Made by a program: the position numbers and the translations under genes
Shown: positions 17,712 to 30,412 of the stretch, in pieces
Numbering within the stretch: position 1 is the first letter of the stretch
Layout of the letters: each line of letters opens with the position of its first letter
The notes under the pieces: generated by a model
What the model saw: only the letters and a program-made list of their open reading frames with translations
Told to the model about the DNA's origin: nothing
The model's database searches: none
Assembly: GCF_001039355.2 (NCBI RefSeq)
Contig: NW_019775418.1
Location: 329,341 to 364,311 of the forward strand
Direction: 5' to 3'
DNA: 34,971 nt
Origin: Lingula anatina
Lineage: Eukaryota > Brachiopoda > Lingulata > Lingulida > Lingulidae

Positions 17712-19123
17712 GTGAGTGTAATTAATTAATGGCGAGATAAATGCATGTTGCCATTTCGCGCGCTGGGAAGAAATTATCGGTTATTGATTAGGAATTTTGT
17801 TACATCATGTTATGTTATGCTTGTTGCTCTGGTATGTCGAAACAGGTCGTTGTTTTCAATAACAGCAAATCATGCATTATAAAGGCTCGTTTTTGGAGAT
17901 GTTCTTGTCAAATTGTGAAGTTTAGCACTTGTAAAAATGCATGTATTATGTACAAAGTGACAGAACGGGGCAGGGAGCTATAAAGCGAGCGCTAAACTTT
18001 TTACGAAGGAGTCCCTTTTTTTTTCAAACAGTTACCATTTTTTAATTAATTGCATTGTACATTCCAGACTATTTCTAAACAATAAGGTAGTAATATAGAT
18101 AAATAGATAAAACAGTAACTCTGGCAAAATTACGTCTTCCCAATATTAACTTTTTTATTTTAAAGTTAAGATATGTAACTATAACTGCGTTATTCTAAGT
18201 TCATGTTCTTCAGCACATTAGAACAAATGGGGAGGATTTGCAATGTTGTGACTGGTGAAAATTTGGCAGATTTTAAAATAAATTATCTTAGCTGATTAAA
18301 TTACTTTCTACTTAAAAGATTCTTTGCAATACTTAACTGATCCCATTGAAAATGGTGACTTTCTGTCTAAATTTTGTTTGGAAAGTGAAGCAGATAAAAC
18401 CTGCAGCAAGACTACAGGAATAAAGAGAATGTTTCAGTAATAAACGAAAAAAATAATTTAATAAATAAAGCATACAGAATCACATCTTTGTGAGAAGAAG
18501 AGCAGGATTTCTTATGACCAGTGTTAGTGTTACAAATCAAAACTTTGCAAATGTGAAAAGTTTGTGGTTTACTAGTAATGAATTCATAAGACCTATACAT
18601 GTATTAACAGGCAACTTTATAATTGCTAATTATCCCATTCCATGATCTTATCAGTTTTACTGTCAGGGGAGTTATTAACAGGACAAACTCAGGCATGGAT
18701 TTCAGTCAGCGGCAGGAGCAGTTTTGGAGAAGTTCTGTTCAAAACCAGTGCCAAGAGTTCCACCTAGAACTGTAGATGTAGTGATAAGGCACAAGACTTA
18801 GCAATATGATTATAATTGTAGTGATGATGTCTTGGTTATGATGAACTTACAGCAGTTTAATGAGAACTTCTTGAATTTAAATATATTTTGTTAACAGGAT
18901 AAAGAGTCTTTTTGTTGGGCAAAAAGCTGGGTATAACTGAGTGCATATGGGGGTGGTGGGGGTCAAAGAGTGATAACATGTATCCAACTGCATCTAAGAT
19001 AGAAGACAAGAACATATATCATAGTGTTCTAAACATAGCTGGCACAGGTGAAGGAACAATCATATAAAGATATATGAAAAGACAGAGCAATGCCTTGGTT
19101 TGCCTGAGGAATCACAGTCATGC

Positions 19124-19124
<1 letters not shown>
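17712..19124. other. AT-rich stretch, no gene seen
   Basis: I see no conserved reading frame or RNA gene. TTAATTAATGGCGAGATAAATGC follows the donor at 17712 and CG dinucleotides fade by about 18000. The remainder is low-complexity AT-rich DNA typical of an intron. Confidence 0.5.
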
Positions 19125-19163
<39 letters not shown>

Positions 19164-19334
19164 ACAGAATACCTGGGTGCCTTGATCTGTATTCGGGGGG
19201 GGGGGGGGGGGGGGGGCTTGCAGGTGTCTGGTACCCTGGGGATCACAGGGAACTATTAGAGGTGATATGACACATGGGATTGTTTACTGGTTTATCTTGG
19301 GCATTGTGCTGGTTATATCAGGGGTAACTATCAG

Positions 19335-19391
<57 letters not shown>
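19125..19391. repeat. Microsatellite cluster: (TA)n, G run, (TA)n(GA)n
   Basis: (TA)n occupies 19125-19161, a run of 22 G lies at 19195-19216, and (TA)n followed by (GA)n fills about 19337-19391. The second GA run is repeated right of the assembly gap (21185-21210), so it is one edge of the false duplication. Confidence 0.95.
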
Positions 19392-19397
<6 letters not shown>

Positions 19398-20640
19398 ATT
19401 TAAATTCTTTTTTAATTAGCACATATTTTACAATTTTCATATAATTTTTAGCCAAAAAAGTACGGGTAACTATAATAGTTGAATATGTTATTCCAATGTG
19501 TTGCACTCATTGTTTTGTAGAATGGACTTAAAATCAAGAATGTAAAATCAGTGATGGCGCTAGAAGAGCCACAGTATATTTTATTAATTTGTATATTTTT
19601 GGTGGAAAAATTTTATGATTATTCTTATTGCACATCAAAATGAAATATAGCTGATAAAGATAAGAGCACTTAACTTATTAAGTCACACAAGATTGTTCAT
19701 ATATAAAATTAAGTGAATTGTTTTCCCTTGCAATTCAGTTGATGTAACTCTGCCAGTGTTTTTAGTTCATCCCCAATTTTTTTGCCTAAGTGGAAAACTC
19801 TGGATTGAATTAGTGCCTTTTGTAAGTCTCAGTTTGCAACTATTCTCCTAGCGCTATCTGTGGATAAGTAAATTAAAAGTTGAACAAGTCAGCAACAGTT
19901 GTTCTCCTTTCAACGTGTACTTTGCTCATTTTTCAAACAGCGGGAAATCTTCAAGCTTAACTTTACTAGTCAGAAAAAATGCTGTGAATTTTTGTTTTCT
20001 TTTTTTACTTAACTGGCTGTTTTTTTTAAAGGAAGAAGTATATTTTAACTATTTAAAATGTCATCAGCGTCTACATTCAGTGAACTTTGCCTTCAGTTAA
20101 GTTGTCAGCATGGGGTAATGCTAAAACATGGATTAAAATGATGGTTTAAGTAAAGTGATAATGAAATCACCTGTTGGTACTGATACATTGTATAAGAGCT
20201 GTGACCTGTTGGGGCCAAGAGAAATACAACCTGCTGCTGCTTCCAGTAAATTGTACAACTCACACACTGCTGATAATAAACAGAACTACTGTGATTTTGT
20301 TAAGGTATGTCAAATATAACAAGTAGTTTTGGCCGTGTGTTTTTATGACATTGTTTATGTTTAGGATGACGTGTCATTTTTGGGAAATCTGAAAAAATGT
20401 TTTTTTTATATAGTGAGGTTTGCACACTTATTTTGCGCACTTAAAAAATTATATTTCCATGATGAATTGTGTGACTATGTATCCTGCTGTATCAACTGAT
20501 TCTTCTGACTTAGGACTGCTATATGAATGAATAATAATGTTCCTGACTTTTTAGTGCTACAGATGGCAGCAGTGTCTAGAGTGACACTGAGAATCTCATC
20601 ACTGCTACTTCTGGCTGTCTACCCTCCTCTTCTCCACTCT
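19392..20640. repeat. Duplicated segment left of the N gap (copy E)
   Basis: It aligns with 21211-22459 at a constant offset of 1819 bp with no indel. I found one substitution (A at 19469 versus G at 21288). It ends exactly at the first N. There is no gene in it. Confidence 0.95.
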
Positions 20641-21184
20641 NNNNNNNNNNNNNNNNNNNNNNNNNNNNNNNNNNNNNNNNNNNNNNNNNNNNNNNNNNNN
20701 NNNNNNNNNNNNNNNNNNNNNNNNNNNNNNNNNNNNNNNNNNNNNNNNNNNNNNNNNNNNNNNNNNNNNNNNNNNNNNNNNNNNNNNNNNNNNNNNNNNN
20801 NNNNNNNNNNNNNNNNNNNNNNNNNNNNNNNNNNNNNNNNNNNNNNNNNNNNNNNNNNNNNNNNNNNNNNNNNNNNNNNNNNNNNNNNNNNNNNNNNNNN
20901 NNNNNNNNNNNNNNNNNNNNNNNNNNNNNNNNNNNNNNNNNNNNNNNNNNNNNNNNNNNNNNNNNNNNNNNNNNNNNNNNNNNNNNNNNNNNNNNNNNNN
21001 NNNNNNNNNNNNNNNNNNNNNNNNNNNNNNNNNNNNNNNNNNNNNNNNNNNNNNNNNNNNNNNNNNNNNNNNNNNNNNNNNNNNNNNNNNNNNNNNNNNN
21101 NNNNNNNNNNNNNNNNNNNNNNNNNNNNNNNNNNNNNNNNNNNNNNNNNNNNNNNNNNNNNNNNNNNNNNNNNNNNNNNNNNNN
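20641..21184. other. Assembly gap, 544 N
   Basis: The gap lies between two virtually identical segments, so it is probably not missing sequence but a failed overlap. Open frames that cross it are meaningless. Confidence 0.98.
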
Positions 21185-21216
<32 letters not shown>

Positions 21217-22459
21217 ATTTAAATTCTTTTTTAATTAGCACATATTTTACAATTTTCATATAATTTTTAGCCAAAAAAGTACGGGTAGCTATAATAGTTG
21301 AATATGTTATTCCAATGTGTTGCACTCATTGTTTTGTAGAATGGACTTAAAATCAAGAATGTAAAATCAGTGATGGCGCTAGAAGAGCCACAGTATATTT
21401 TATTAATTTGTATATTTTTGGTGGAAAAATTTTATGATTATTCTTATTGCACATCAAAATGAAATATAGCTGATAAAGATAAGAGCACTTAACTTATTAA
21501 GTCACACAAGATTGTTCATATATAAAATTAAGTGAATTGTTTTCCCTTGCAATTCAGTTGATGTAACTCTGCCAGTGTTTTTAGTTCATCCCCAATTTTT
21601 TTGCCTAAGTGGAAAACTCTGGATTGAATTAGTGCCTTTTGTAAGTCTCAGTTTGCAACTATTCTCCTAGCGCTATCTGTGGATAAGTAAATTAAAAGTT
21701 GAACAAGTCAGCAACAGTTGTTCTCCTTTCAACGTGTACTTTGCTCATTTTTCAAACAGCGGGAAATCTTCAAGCTTAACTTTACTAGTCAGAAAAAATG
21801 CTGTGAATTTTTGTTTTCTTTTTTTACTTAACTGGCTGTTTTTTTTAAAGGAAGAAGTATATTTTAACTATTTAAAATGTCATCAGCGTCTACATTCAGT
21901 GAACTTTGCCTTCAGTTAAGTTGTCAGCATGGGGTAATGCTAAAACATGGATTAAAATGATGGTTTAAGTAAAGTGATAATGAAATCACCTGTTGGTACT
22001 GATACATTGTATAAGAGCTGTGACCTGTTGGGGCCAAGAGAAATACAACCTGCTGCTGCTTCCAGTAAATTGTACAACTCACACACTGCTGATAATAAAC
22101 AGAACTACTGTGATTTTGTTAAGGTATGTCAAATATAACAAGTAGTTTTGGCCGTGTGTTTTTATGACATTGTTTATGTTTAGGATGACGTGTCATTTTT
22201 GGGAAATCTGAAAAAATGTTTTTTTTATATAGTGAGGTTTGCACACTTATTTTGCGCACTTAAAAAATTATATTTCCATGATGAATTGTGTGACTATGTA
22301 TCCTGCTGTATCAACTGATTCTTCTGACTTAGGACTGCTATATGAATGAATAATAATGTTCCTGACTTTTTAGTGCTACAGATGGCAGCAGTGTCTAGAG
22401 TGACACTGAGAATCTCATCACTGCTACTTCTGGCTGTCTACCCTCCTCTTCTCCACTCT
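21185..22459. repeat. Duplicated segment right of the N gap (copy F)
   Basis: It begins in the same (GA)n tract as copy E and repeats it to CTCCTCTTCTCCACTCT. Sequence after 22459 is the natural continuation. It is almost certainly the same locus as copy E. Confidence 0.95.
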
Positions 22460-22836
22460 ATCCTTCTTCTTGTTTTTACCTATTATTATTATGAATTTTA
22501 ACAGAACTGATTTGCTAATATTCACAAAGTAATGCTTTATTGTTAGTTCTTAAAAGATACTGAAAAAAAAAATGAAAAGTTACTTTGCTTTTTGTAATAA
22601 AGGTCTTTTTTTAGCTCAAAAGTTCTTGTTAAAGTAAAATATTAGTTATTCAAAAGTTTGAAAATTTTAGATAATGACCGTACTCCAGTAATCTAGCTTC
22701 CAGAGTGAATCAGACTCAGGTGGTGTACTGCTGAGCAGGTAAGTGACTGGCCAGGTTGGTCAGTAAATGTGATGTCATTAGTACTAGTTCAGGACTGATT
22801 ACATTTGGTAAAATGGCGATTGATACACTTAAACCC

Positions 22837-23040
22837 CATTCCCAGAGATTAGATCGATCCAACTAGATCGACCTAACTTCCTTGGGGTTCACGCTAAATA
22901 GCTGTCAGACGAGCGGGCACAAAAGTTAATTACCCCCTTACAGCTTGCAGTAGGCGGGACAGACATTTAAGCCGGATTATCTGACAGTAATCTAGTGAGA
23001 CTCCCCACAGGGATAGATCGATCTAATATCTATGGAAATG
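22837..23040. mobile_element. Foldback MITE, TTAGATCGATC family, member 1
   Basis: The left end CATTCCCAGAGATTAGATCG and the reverse complement of the right end CATTTCCATAGATATTAGATCG match, and the arms continue through a CTGTCAGA block on both sides. The core contains TTAATTACCCCCTTACAGCT and GCAGTAGGC. Member 2 at 30171-30412 has the same architecture. There is no coding sequence. Confidence 0.65.
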
Positions 23041-23537
23041 CGCCCTAAGACTCTAATCAAGATATCTAACTGACGTGGACTGCCTGTAGACAACTAACAG
23101 AAAGATGTAGAAGCTAGATAAGTTGGTCGGTGGTATTTCTTCAACCCAAAGAATCCAGATTTTATGTCCAGTGGTGTTTGTTTAAACTGGACACTGGCTA
23201 TTTCCACCTGCCATAAGAGAAGAATATACCTTGGCTTAGAGAAAACTGATAACATCCAGATCATATGACTGACATGAGCCACCCATCATCAGCACTTCTT
23301 CTCTTCTCTCTTAAACTCTAAACAACCCCATGATTCCCACTTCACAGCTTCAGATGTATTCAGATCAGATCTAACTTAGGTCAGAAATGGCCCTCCTGAA
23401 CTCCTGCTATGTGCAGTGGAATAGTGTACCCAGCAGGTGGTTTAGTAGGTTATGTGTATGTCCCCCTCCACCCTTCCTATAGCTTATAAGTAACTCGATT
23501 CCTTCACTATCCTAATAAACAGTATAATAAGGAAAAA
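23041..23537. other. Stretch without a gene
   Basis: It is unremarkable AT-rich sequence with no credible reading frame or RNA gene. Confidence 0.4.
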
Positions 23538-23769
23538 GCCTCGTAGCCAGAACTCATAAAGGGGAGGGGGGATAATATTTTGTAAAAGTGGACATTTTAC
23601 CATGTCACCTCAAGTACTTAGCTTAAAATTTTACCAAGGGCAGACCTTCTCCAAAAAGATTAGTTTGCTCCCCCCTCCAAAAGAAAAAAAATCCTCCCTG
23701 ACTACGTTACCAATCAAATTAAAGCCAGATCTTTTTCACCCCTTCCCTGGAAAGTCCTGGCTCTAGCAG
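23538..23769. mobile_element. Diverged GTAGCCAG-type MITE
   Basis: It starts CCTCGTAGCCAG, contains AAAATTTTACCAAGGGCAG then ACCTTCTCCAAAAAG, matching the AAATTTTACCCAGAGTAG and ACCTTTTCCCACCAAAA blocks of 2437-2598, and ends TCCTGGCTCTAG. It is the same family as the ACBP intron elements but older. Confidence 0.45.
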
Positions 23770-26700
23770 ATTTCGGTGTTTGCTCCACCAAGAGATGAGC
23801 CAGCATACAAGTAGAAGTAAGACAGATAGCTATCTCTTGTCTATGTAGACACTTAGCTGTGAGCCGCCAGCTCACAAATAAAGCATCCATCATACAAAGG
23901 TGATAGAGGGGGTTCAGTAGGCAGAAAAACTCCTAGAAATTTGGCAGAATACTCAGATTATTCTGAATTATGTGGTTTAGGATTGCAGAAAGTGATTTCT
24001 CTCTCTCTCTCGTTTTCTATTTTCTGTTTACATTTCATAGAAAAAACTTTCCACTGACAACTTGTTGAGGTGAAACTTCCAGTAGAATACCTTACATGAC
24101 ATAATAGTTCATGTGACCTATGCCAACTGCTTCTAAATATATTTTGTTTTTCTCAACTATCAGTCTCCTGTAAATGAATAAATAGTTACTATTTAATGAT
24201 GAATTTATTAGAGAATAATAATATTTATAAATAGTGTTATTGAAAATAATGAAAACTAGAATTCAGTGAAGAATTTTGACTACTTAATAAATCCTGGTGT
24301 AGTATTGGTGTACATTCAATGTAGCCCCCATATGTCAGACCACATTAGTTTACGTCTTCATCATATTACACAAGTGTGTGAGGCTGCAACAGAACAGGAA
24401 ATCTTAAACTAAGATATCCTTAAATCAATTTAAGTGTTTTAGCAACAATGCAGTGTTGAGAGTTAAAACTATACTTTCTGTCTTGAGTAGCAGTACAGTT
24501 TTAAATTTTAAAAATGACTGAAAAAAAAGCATCCTGTCTGAATTAAAATTTTAGATACATGTTCAAGTTCATTACATGCCTTTAAATAACCCATAGTGTC
24601 AGCAGCAATCAGAAGCTGACTGCATCATAATCCTGAAGTATATGTTCCACCATGTTGCTCTCTCAGTCTCAGTTAGTGTCATCGTCAGCCAGTGATGGCA
24701 TGGCGGGCTAGGGGGCACCTGTGACGCTGAATTATGTACCATATTATGAATTGTGATATGTGCTGCCGTAGTGGGTTGTCTGATGATGTTTATAACGTGG
24801 ATTTTATAATATCAAAGTTTCATTTGAGTGTGTGAGTAAAGCAGTCTTTACTCCATGTATTAGATGTCAGGGGGGAGAGAAAGCTAAAGGAGGTATAAGG
24901 CTGGTATTTAAACTCTGTTCAGTTGCTCTAAGGTACATGAATGTCTATATATTGATTTAAACTTTGTAATCATAGTTATTAGAAAGGAATTAATTTGTCA
25001 TAATGCATTGATTATGTATTGTACAGTTTTTCATCAGCTGTGGAACAAATGTACTAAAGACTTGAAATATTAATGAAGTTGTTGATAGGAAATTACTATT
25101 TTTCTTTGTATTAAAAGTTGTCAAGATTTTATCAAAATCCATTTCTAAGAACCTGTATTTTGACTGGCTTTCACTTAAAACTAAAGTCCAGGATTGTTGC
25201 AGAAAATGGAGACATTTGAGAAACGTGTTACAGAGTTTTATTCATTGTCAGGTATACAGGTAGGCAGTAGATGTCGCAGCTTGATAAATCTTACTTTAAA
25301 ATTTTGTCAAAGAGTTAAGAGATGCTGCAGCTTACTAAAGAAAGAGAAACATTTTACACTTTACAGAAGTTTTGTTTCTGTTGAAAAAGCAAACAATTTA
25401 TTTGGCCTAAGATGTTCTGGAAAAAACTATTCATATAAAGGAGCTGATCCTGTCTTGTGGTCTTGGACATCTCAACTCAGAGGCAGGGTCAAAATTTGAT
25501 GGTAAAGGGTTAAGGTCTGGTTATGACAGGGTTAATGTCTGGGTGTTAAGTTCAGTGAGGTTTTATAAACAGTTTCACTGCAGCACGTGTTCACAGACCA
25601 GGGTAACTGTATGCGCACTGAGTATGTGAGAAATCCAGTTTTCACATTTTTGAAAAGTGTTTTAAGTGAAGCTTCCAGCAGGTGAAGAGTTTGGCTGTGT
25701 TAAGACAGATTTTTTTATAGTTGAGCTGTTTAGTTCTCAGGTTAAACATTCTGTATGAATTTATCATGTATGTGAGACTGCCCTCTCTCTGTCTCTCTTG
25801 ACCCCCCCCCCCCCTCCAGGAGGATCATAGTACTAAGACACTGGAGCTTTGGTTCAGTTGTATGTCAAGAAATTTTAAGTTGTGAATCAGTCAAACTTTA
25901 AACCTTGCCTGGATTCAGACATGAACTAAGAAGAAATCATAGTTGAAGACAGCTAGCCTGTAGTATATTATGTACTAGATTTGACTAACACCAAGAGAAT
26001 AATATGAGAACACATTTTTAATTGCTGAATGAGCATGAAGAACAATGCTATATTAAATTAAATGTTCACAGTATGATATTTTTGTTGTGATGATGATTAT
26101 TGTGGTAGGAATTTCAGTGTTTTCTTTAAGTGCTTGGCATTTTCGAAAAAAGGGCAAGCACAAGAAACAAATATGCATAAATCTCCATGTGGTAAATTGT
26201 TGTGGTAATTTTTTTAACCAAAATAGAAAAAAAAGGATCAAAATGACAAAATGTGTGATTTAAATAATAGTGATGAAAATAATTTTGTTGAAAAGTATTT
26301 GTAAATTTTTTAGTAATTAATTGAAAGTTAATGCTAGATCTAATCAGGATTAGAACTTTAAAAAAAGGAAAATTTTCAAAGAAAGTGCCATTGTTTCAAT
26401 GTCTGAAAATAATGATAATTATTAAAAAATAAAATGTAACAGAAGTTTGAAAATGTTAAGTTGGTGCTGTCTAAGAAAAAGAGTACTTACAGATACATTC
26501 AGTCGTACGTTGTCAGTATTTCACATGAACTAAGTCTGAAGTAATCAGCTGTCATTTCAGTTGAGATAATCCTCTCAGGGTGGAGCTTAGCCTAGTGAGG
26601 GGGTAAGCTGGTGCTCTATGGATTGTTGGATTATCAAAATATACAATATAATCTTATTTATTAATATTATAAACCTGGTGAACTCTTCAGTGATGGATGT

Positions 26701-28435
26701 CCCTGGGAGCTGAGGGGTGCTTAACAAAGTCTTTACGGGTAGTTAAGCTCAAGTTTTGTGGTCACTTTATGGCAGTTAACTTAGAACTTCAACCTTATAA
26801 ATGATATCGTTGTCCTTGAATAATATCCACTGTTCAAAACCATTTGTTTTGACATATGACAGCTTATGACATTAAAAATAATCTAGTTTGACAAGTGTAA
26901 ATGAATGTTTGGAGTGCTCGCTATGAAATGTCTTTGATATAAATTGAACTGTCTTTTATATCTTCTTTTAAATAACTGTAACCTACATTTTATAGGGATT
27001 AAGTGGAGTCAAGAAAAGGATAGAGTAATATTGCTTTAGCCACTTGGAATCTTTGGGAAATGAAGTTCAATATGAAAAAGACTTCTTCTATGGAGCTATT
27101 GTTGGTAGGATAAAACTAAGCTGTCAGAAATAGTCAAAGCTAGAATCGGACCAAAGAAAATGAAAAATTTTTATGCTCTATATACTACAATATTTTTTCT
27201 CAAAATTTTATCCAACATAAACATTACAGGTGATAGACTTTATTGAGTTCCATGTCAACCATAATATAGCATGTGAAGTTCAACTTAAGTCCCTCCATAA
27301 TTCAATACAGTGTACTTCTTTTTTGCATGCAAGTACAAATGTGTGGTGTTATTTTGACAACTTAAAACAACATTCAAAGAACTTTGTTTTATTGTTTAAC
27401 AAGTGACATTTGGTTTTTAGGTGCAGGTAGCATCTTAAAAAATAAGTGATTTTAAAATAAAAACTCCTTTAGTCAGTGAAATGGATGAAACTTACATGAC
27501 TGAATACAATTTCTTCCTACACAGAAAAAAAAAAACACTTGCTATTTTGGCCATTTTTTTATTATATGACTGAGTACAAGTTATTTTCCAAAAAAGAAAA
27601 AAGCCCCCCCCCCCCCACCCCACCCCACACTCTCCATGTTAGTCTCTCATCCAACTCAGTATAACTGCCCATGGCTACTTTTTAACTGAGGTATGCGGCA
27701 CCCAGGTAGGGGAAGAACCTGGCTATTGTAAATATTTTTGGATGCTTAATTTGTTTACAAAGAAAACATGATATTTTATTAAATGAAAGAGATTCAATGA
27801 AGCATAACAGCTTGGTAGTATATTAAGTAGAGATATGGAAATATCCTTGGTCAAGAAGACTTACATGTACTCTAGGACTTAATTCTGTTTTTTTGTATGA
27901 GGAAATTATTCAGTGTGTGCACAGTTAAGAAAGTTTTATATCAATTGATTTAAAGAGCACAAGTGGAATATGTTGAAAATAGAAGAAGTCTGGGAGTGGT
28001 GAATTTGTAGAAGTGGGCAGTATTGAGTGGAAATACTTGATGATTTAGGATGGTCTGTACCACTGTCTTTGATCAGCTTTCTGCTGGAATAAATTAAATT
28101 GCATTTTAAACTAAATAAAGAAAAGATTCAAATTAGTGAAATTATCAAAATCGCAAAAGCCCAAATTTTGACATAGTTATATATGAACAGTTTATTTCAT
28201 TTGATAAGAAATACTGGCATTTCTCCACCAAGAGGACAAACCTTTCAAAGATCCTCAGTAATTCTTTCCTGTATGAACAACTAGCACAGAGTTAAGTCAG
28301 TTTTGGAATTTACCTCAAAATAAAGCCAATCATGATGCATCATACATTATTGCAAATATTGTAATAGCCAATCAACCTTGTTGTTACATCATAGATGTTG
28401 ATGTCTTCACAGCTGCGCATGTAGAAACAGGGTAA
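23770..28435. other. Long AT-rich stretch, no gene seen
   Basis: No reading frame has recognisable protein features. A frame at 25194-25499 is open for about 100 codons but shows no domain and lacks splice support. There are C runs near 25801 and 27603 and short A runs. A CTCF-core-like GCTAGGGGGCAC sits at about 24707-24718 in a locally GC-richer patch (24660-24780). The composition suits a long intron or intergenic DNA. Confidence 0.4.
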
Positions 28436-28560
28436 AGGGGGCTAATTTGGTCTTCTGCTCAAAGAACGGGAGGTGCAGCATTAAATGTTTGCAAACGTTC
28501 TTAGCCTGAGATGTGGCCTTCTTGTGGCCAATTATTGCCTGCAAGGTGTAAGACAGAATT
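28436..28560. promoter_or_regulatory. GC-richer patch, possible conserved non-coding element
   Basis: Within AT-rich DNA this patch has AATGTTTGCAAACGTT, a near-palindrome with forkhead-like halves, a doubled TGTGGCC/TTGTGGCC, and CCAATTATTGCC. It is not repetitive in this window and has no open frame. The regulatory role is inferred from texture only. Confidence 0.2.
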
Positions 28561-29035
28561 GTGAACTACAAATATAAACTCCAGATTTCAGCACATATAT
28601 ATGTCCCACTGTTATATCAAATAAGATCAGAATAGAAAAACACATGGCATTTGTTTCAGTACCTTGGATAAGTTTAATGAAGACAGTTGGGTTTACATAT
28701 GAGAAAAAAAAGTTATTTTATGATGTGTTTTGATATAAATGTGAGTGTCTACTGCTGGTGGTACATACCCTGAAGGCTGCTTATACCTCTCTGAATATTA
28801 GGACAAAAACCATTTTTAAAGTACACCTGTCAAAAAATAAACTTAGATGAGATTTTAGAATGAAAAGATTCAAAATTTTCCTTCAAGAAGTCAGTTTTTT
28901 TAAAATTAATATTGCAATCAAATTTTACACTCAAAAACATTTTCTGGGCATTTTTACTTCGTAAAAATAAAATGGGATGGGGAGAAAAATAGCTATTCTT
29001 GAGTAGTGGATAACGATATTCTTTCTTTAAAATAG

Positions 29036-29309
29036 GTGTTGGGTGCCTCTGGATTTTAGAACAGATTATTGTAAGAGAAATGTGAACGTTCAAGATGAGG
29101 AAAATCCCTCATCTTGTCCCAGGAAGAAGAAAGAATTCACCAGAACATCATTTAATGAATCTGCAGGATTACAAAATAGCTGGCATTTGTTATCAGTTGA
29201 AAGCCTGGAGGCAGCTGGCGGCGGAGATCGCAGCAGCAGGGACTTAATTACAAAGAATTCAGATTTCCAGGAGTTATGTCTGATGCTCCGGGAATTCCCA
29301 GACTGTCAG
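29036..29309 (+). other. Candidate exon or conserved non-coding element
   Basis: The segment is bounded by an acceptor-like TTCTTTCTTTAAAATAG (ending 29035) and a donor CAG|GTAACT at 29310. One frame is open throughout; it reads CWVPLDFRTDYCKRNV and ends LCLMLREFPDCQ, about 91 codons, with no domain I know. The second half is GC-richer than its surroundings and holds GCAGCTGGCGGCGGAG, CTTAATTACAAAG and GGGAATTCCC, which look like enhancer motifs (E-box, homeodomain, TCF-like). Either an unrecognised coding exon or a non-coding element is possible. Confidence 0.3.
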
Positions 29310-30170
29310 GTAACTCCTGGAATCTGGAAATAAGAGGAAGGAGAGCTAGGCTGGGTAGAGAGGTGCAGTGAAGTGGGGGGGAGATGGGGAGGGGGGGGGG
29401 GGAGAGTCTCTCAACTGATGACTTTAATCTACCGAATAGAGAAAGCAGGTCTTTGTATCACAAAAAATTAATTTTTAGCTCCCAAAACGGACTTTGAGAC
29501 TTCTGTGATAGGGTTGACACTCTCCCCCTTCTCTCTGTATAGCGGTTGCACAATCAGCTATATGATCAAGTTCCTTATGAATTTTTTTAAACACAGTTTT
29601 CATATTTTTACTATACAAGTTTTTCTATCATTAACTTCACTTTTCATGTGTATCAGTTGCCACACTCCGCTCATTTGAAAAATTTATATTCAGAGGTGTA
29701 CCAAAGTTTTGTCATATCTTCAGTTAAGGCGGGGTTAGGTCTGGTGGGGTGAGGTTCGTACCCCTCTGTGTGCTCCGCGTCCACCTGTACACACACTGAT
29801 ACCGTCCATTACCATGTCCACACCAATGGACAATGGCCATTAGTGACCAGCCAGCAAGCAGGTTAGATAGATATCAAATCAAATAAATATATCATGGCTA
29901 ACTTTTAACCTAGGGGCATTTTCTCTCCTGACCAAGTGAAACATGAGCCCTGTTTACACAGAGCACTCCGGTTTCATGCCAAACACCCCTGTGTAATTAA
30001 TACATGGAGGAGTTGATTACATAACTTCACAGAGGGTCCACAGCATGTAGTACAACATTCAGAATGTGACTGTTGGGAATCGAGGATTGTAATCAAGCCT
30101 AGCTGAGTCTGTTATGTAGTTTTCTTGATAAATTTGAACAAAGTGGCCATGCACAGACTTAGACTGGTTT
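29310..30170. other. Stretch without a gene
   Basis: A long G run lies near 29378-29402. I see no protein or RNA gene. Confidence 0.4.
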
Positions 30171-30412
30171 CCCATCCCTAGATCAATCTAACAGGATTGA
30201 TCCATCTCCAAGGGGTTTCTTGCTAAATTGCTTTCAGCTTAAGTGGCTTAGATGTCTAGCACACCTGCTGAAGCTGCTAAACCGTATAATTAACCCCTAA
30301 CAGCTTCAGTAGGCTTGTCAGACCTCTAAGCCACTTAAGTTAATTGCAATTTTATGAGCATCCTCTAGGAGATAGATCGATCCAAAGTTAGTGTGATAGG
30401 GTCTAGGAATGG
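30171..30412. mobile_element. Foldback MITE, TTAGATCGATC family, member 2
   Basis: The arms CCCATCCCTAGATCAATC and (reverse complement of the right end) CCATTCCTAGACCCTATC begin an imperfect hairpin. The inner arms CTTAAGTGGCTTAGATGTCT and CTTAAGTGGCTTAGAGGTCT are nearly perfect and lead into CTGCTGAAGCTG / CTACTGAAGCTG. The core TTAACCCCTAACAGCTTCAG parallels member 1. It has no coding potential. Confidence 0.7.

Noticed and set aside
19915-20100. 61-residue frame repeated at 21734-21919
   Set aside because: The two are the same sequence in the false duplication; the protein is low-complexity with no domain.
20527-21222. Long open frames on both strands through the gap
   Set aside because: They consist almost wholly of N and a GA repeat.
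25194-25499. 101-codon open frame
   Set aside because: It has no recognisable domain, splice context or composition shift. Length alone is not enough in 35 kb.
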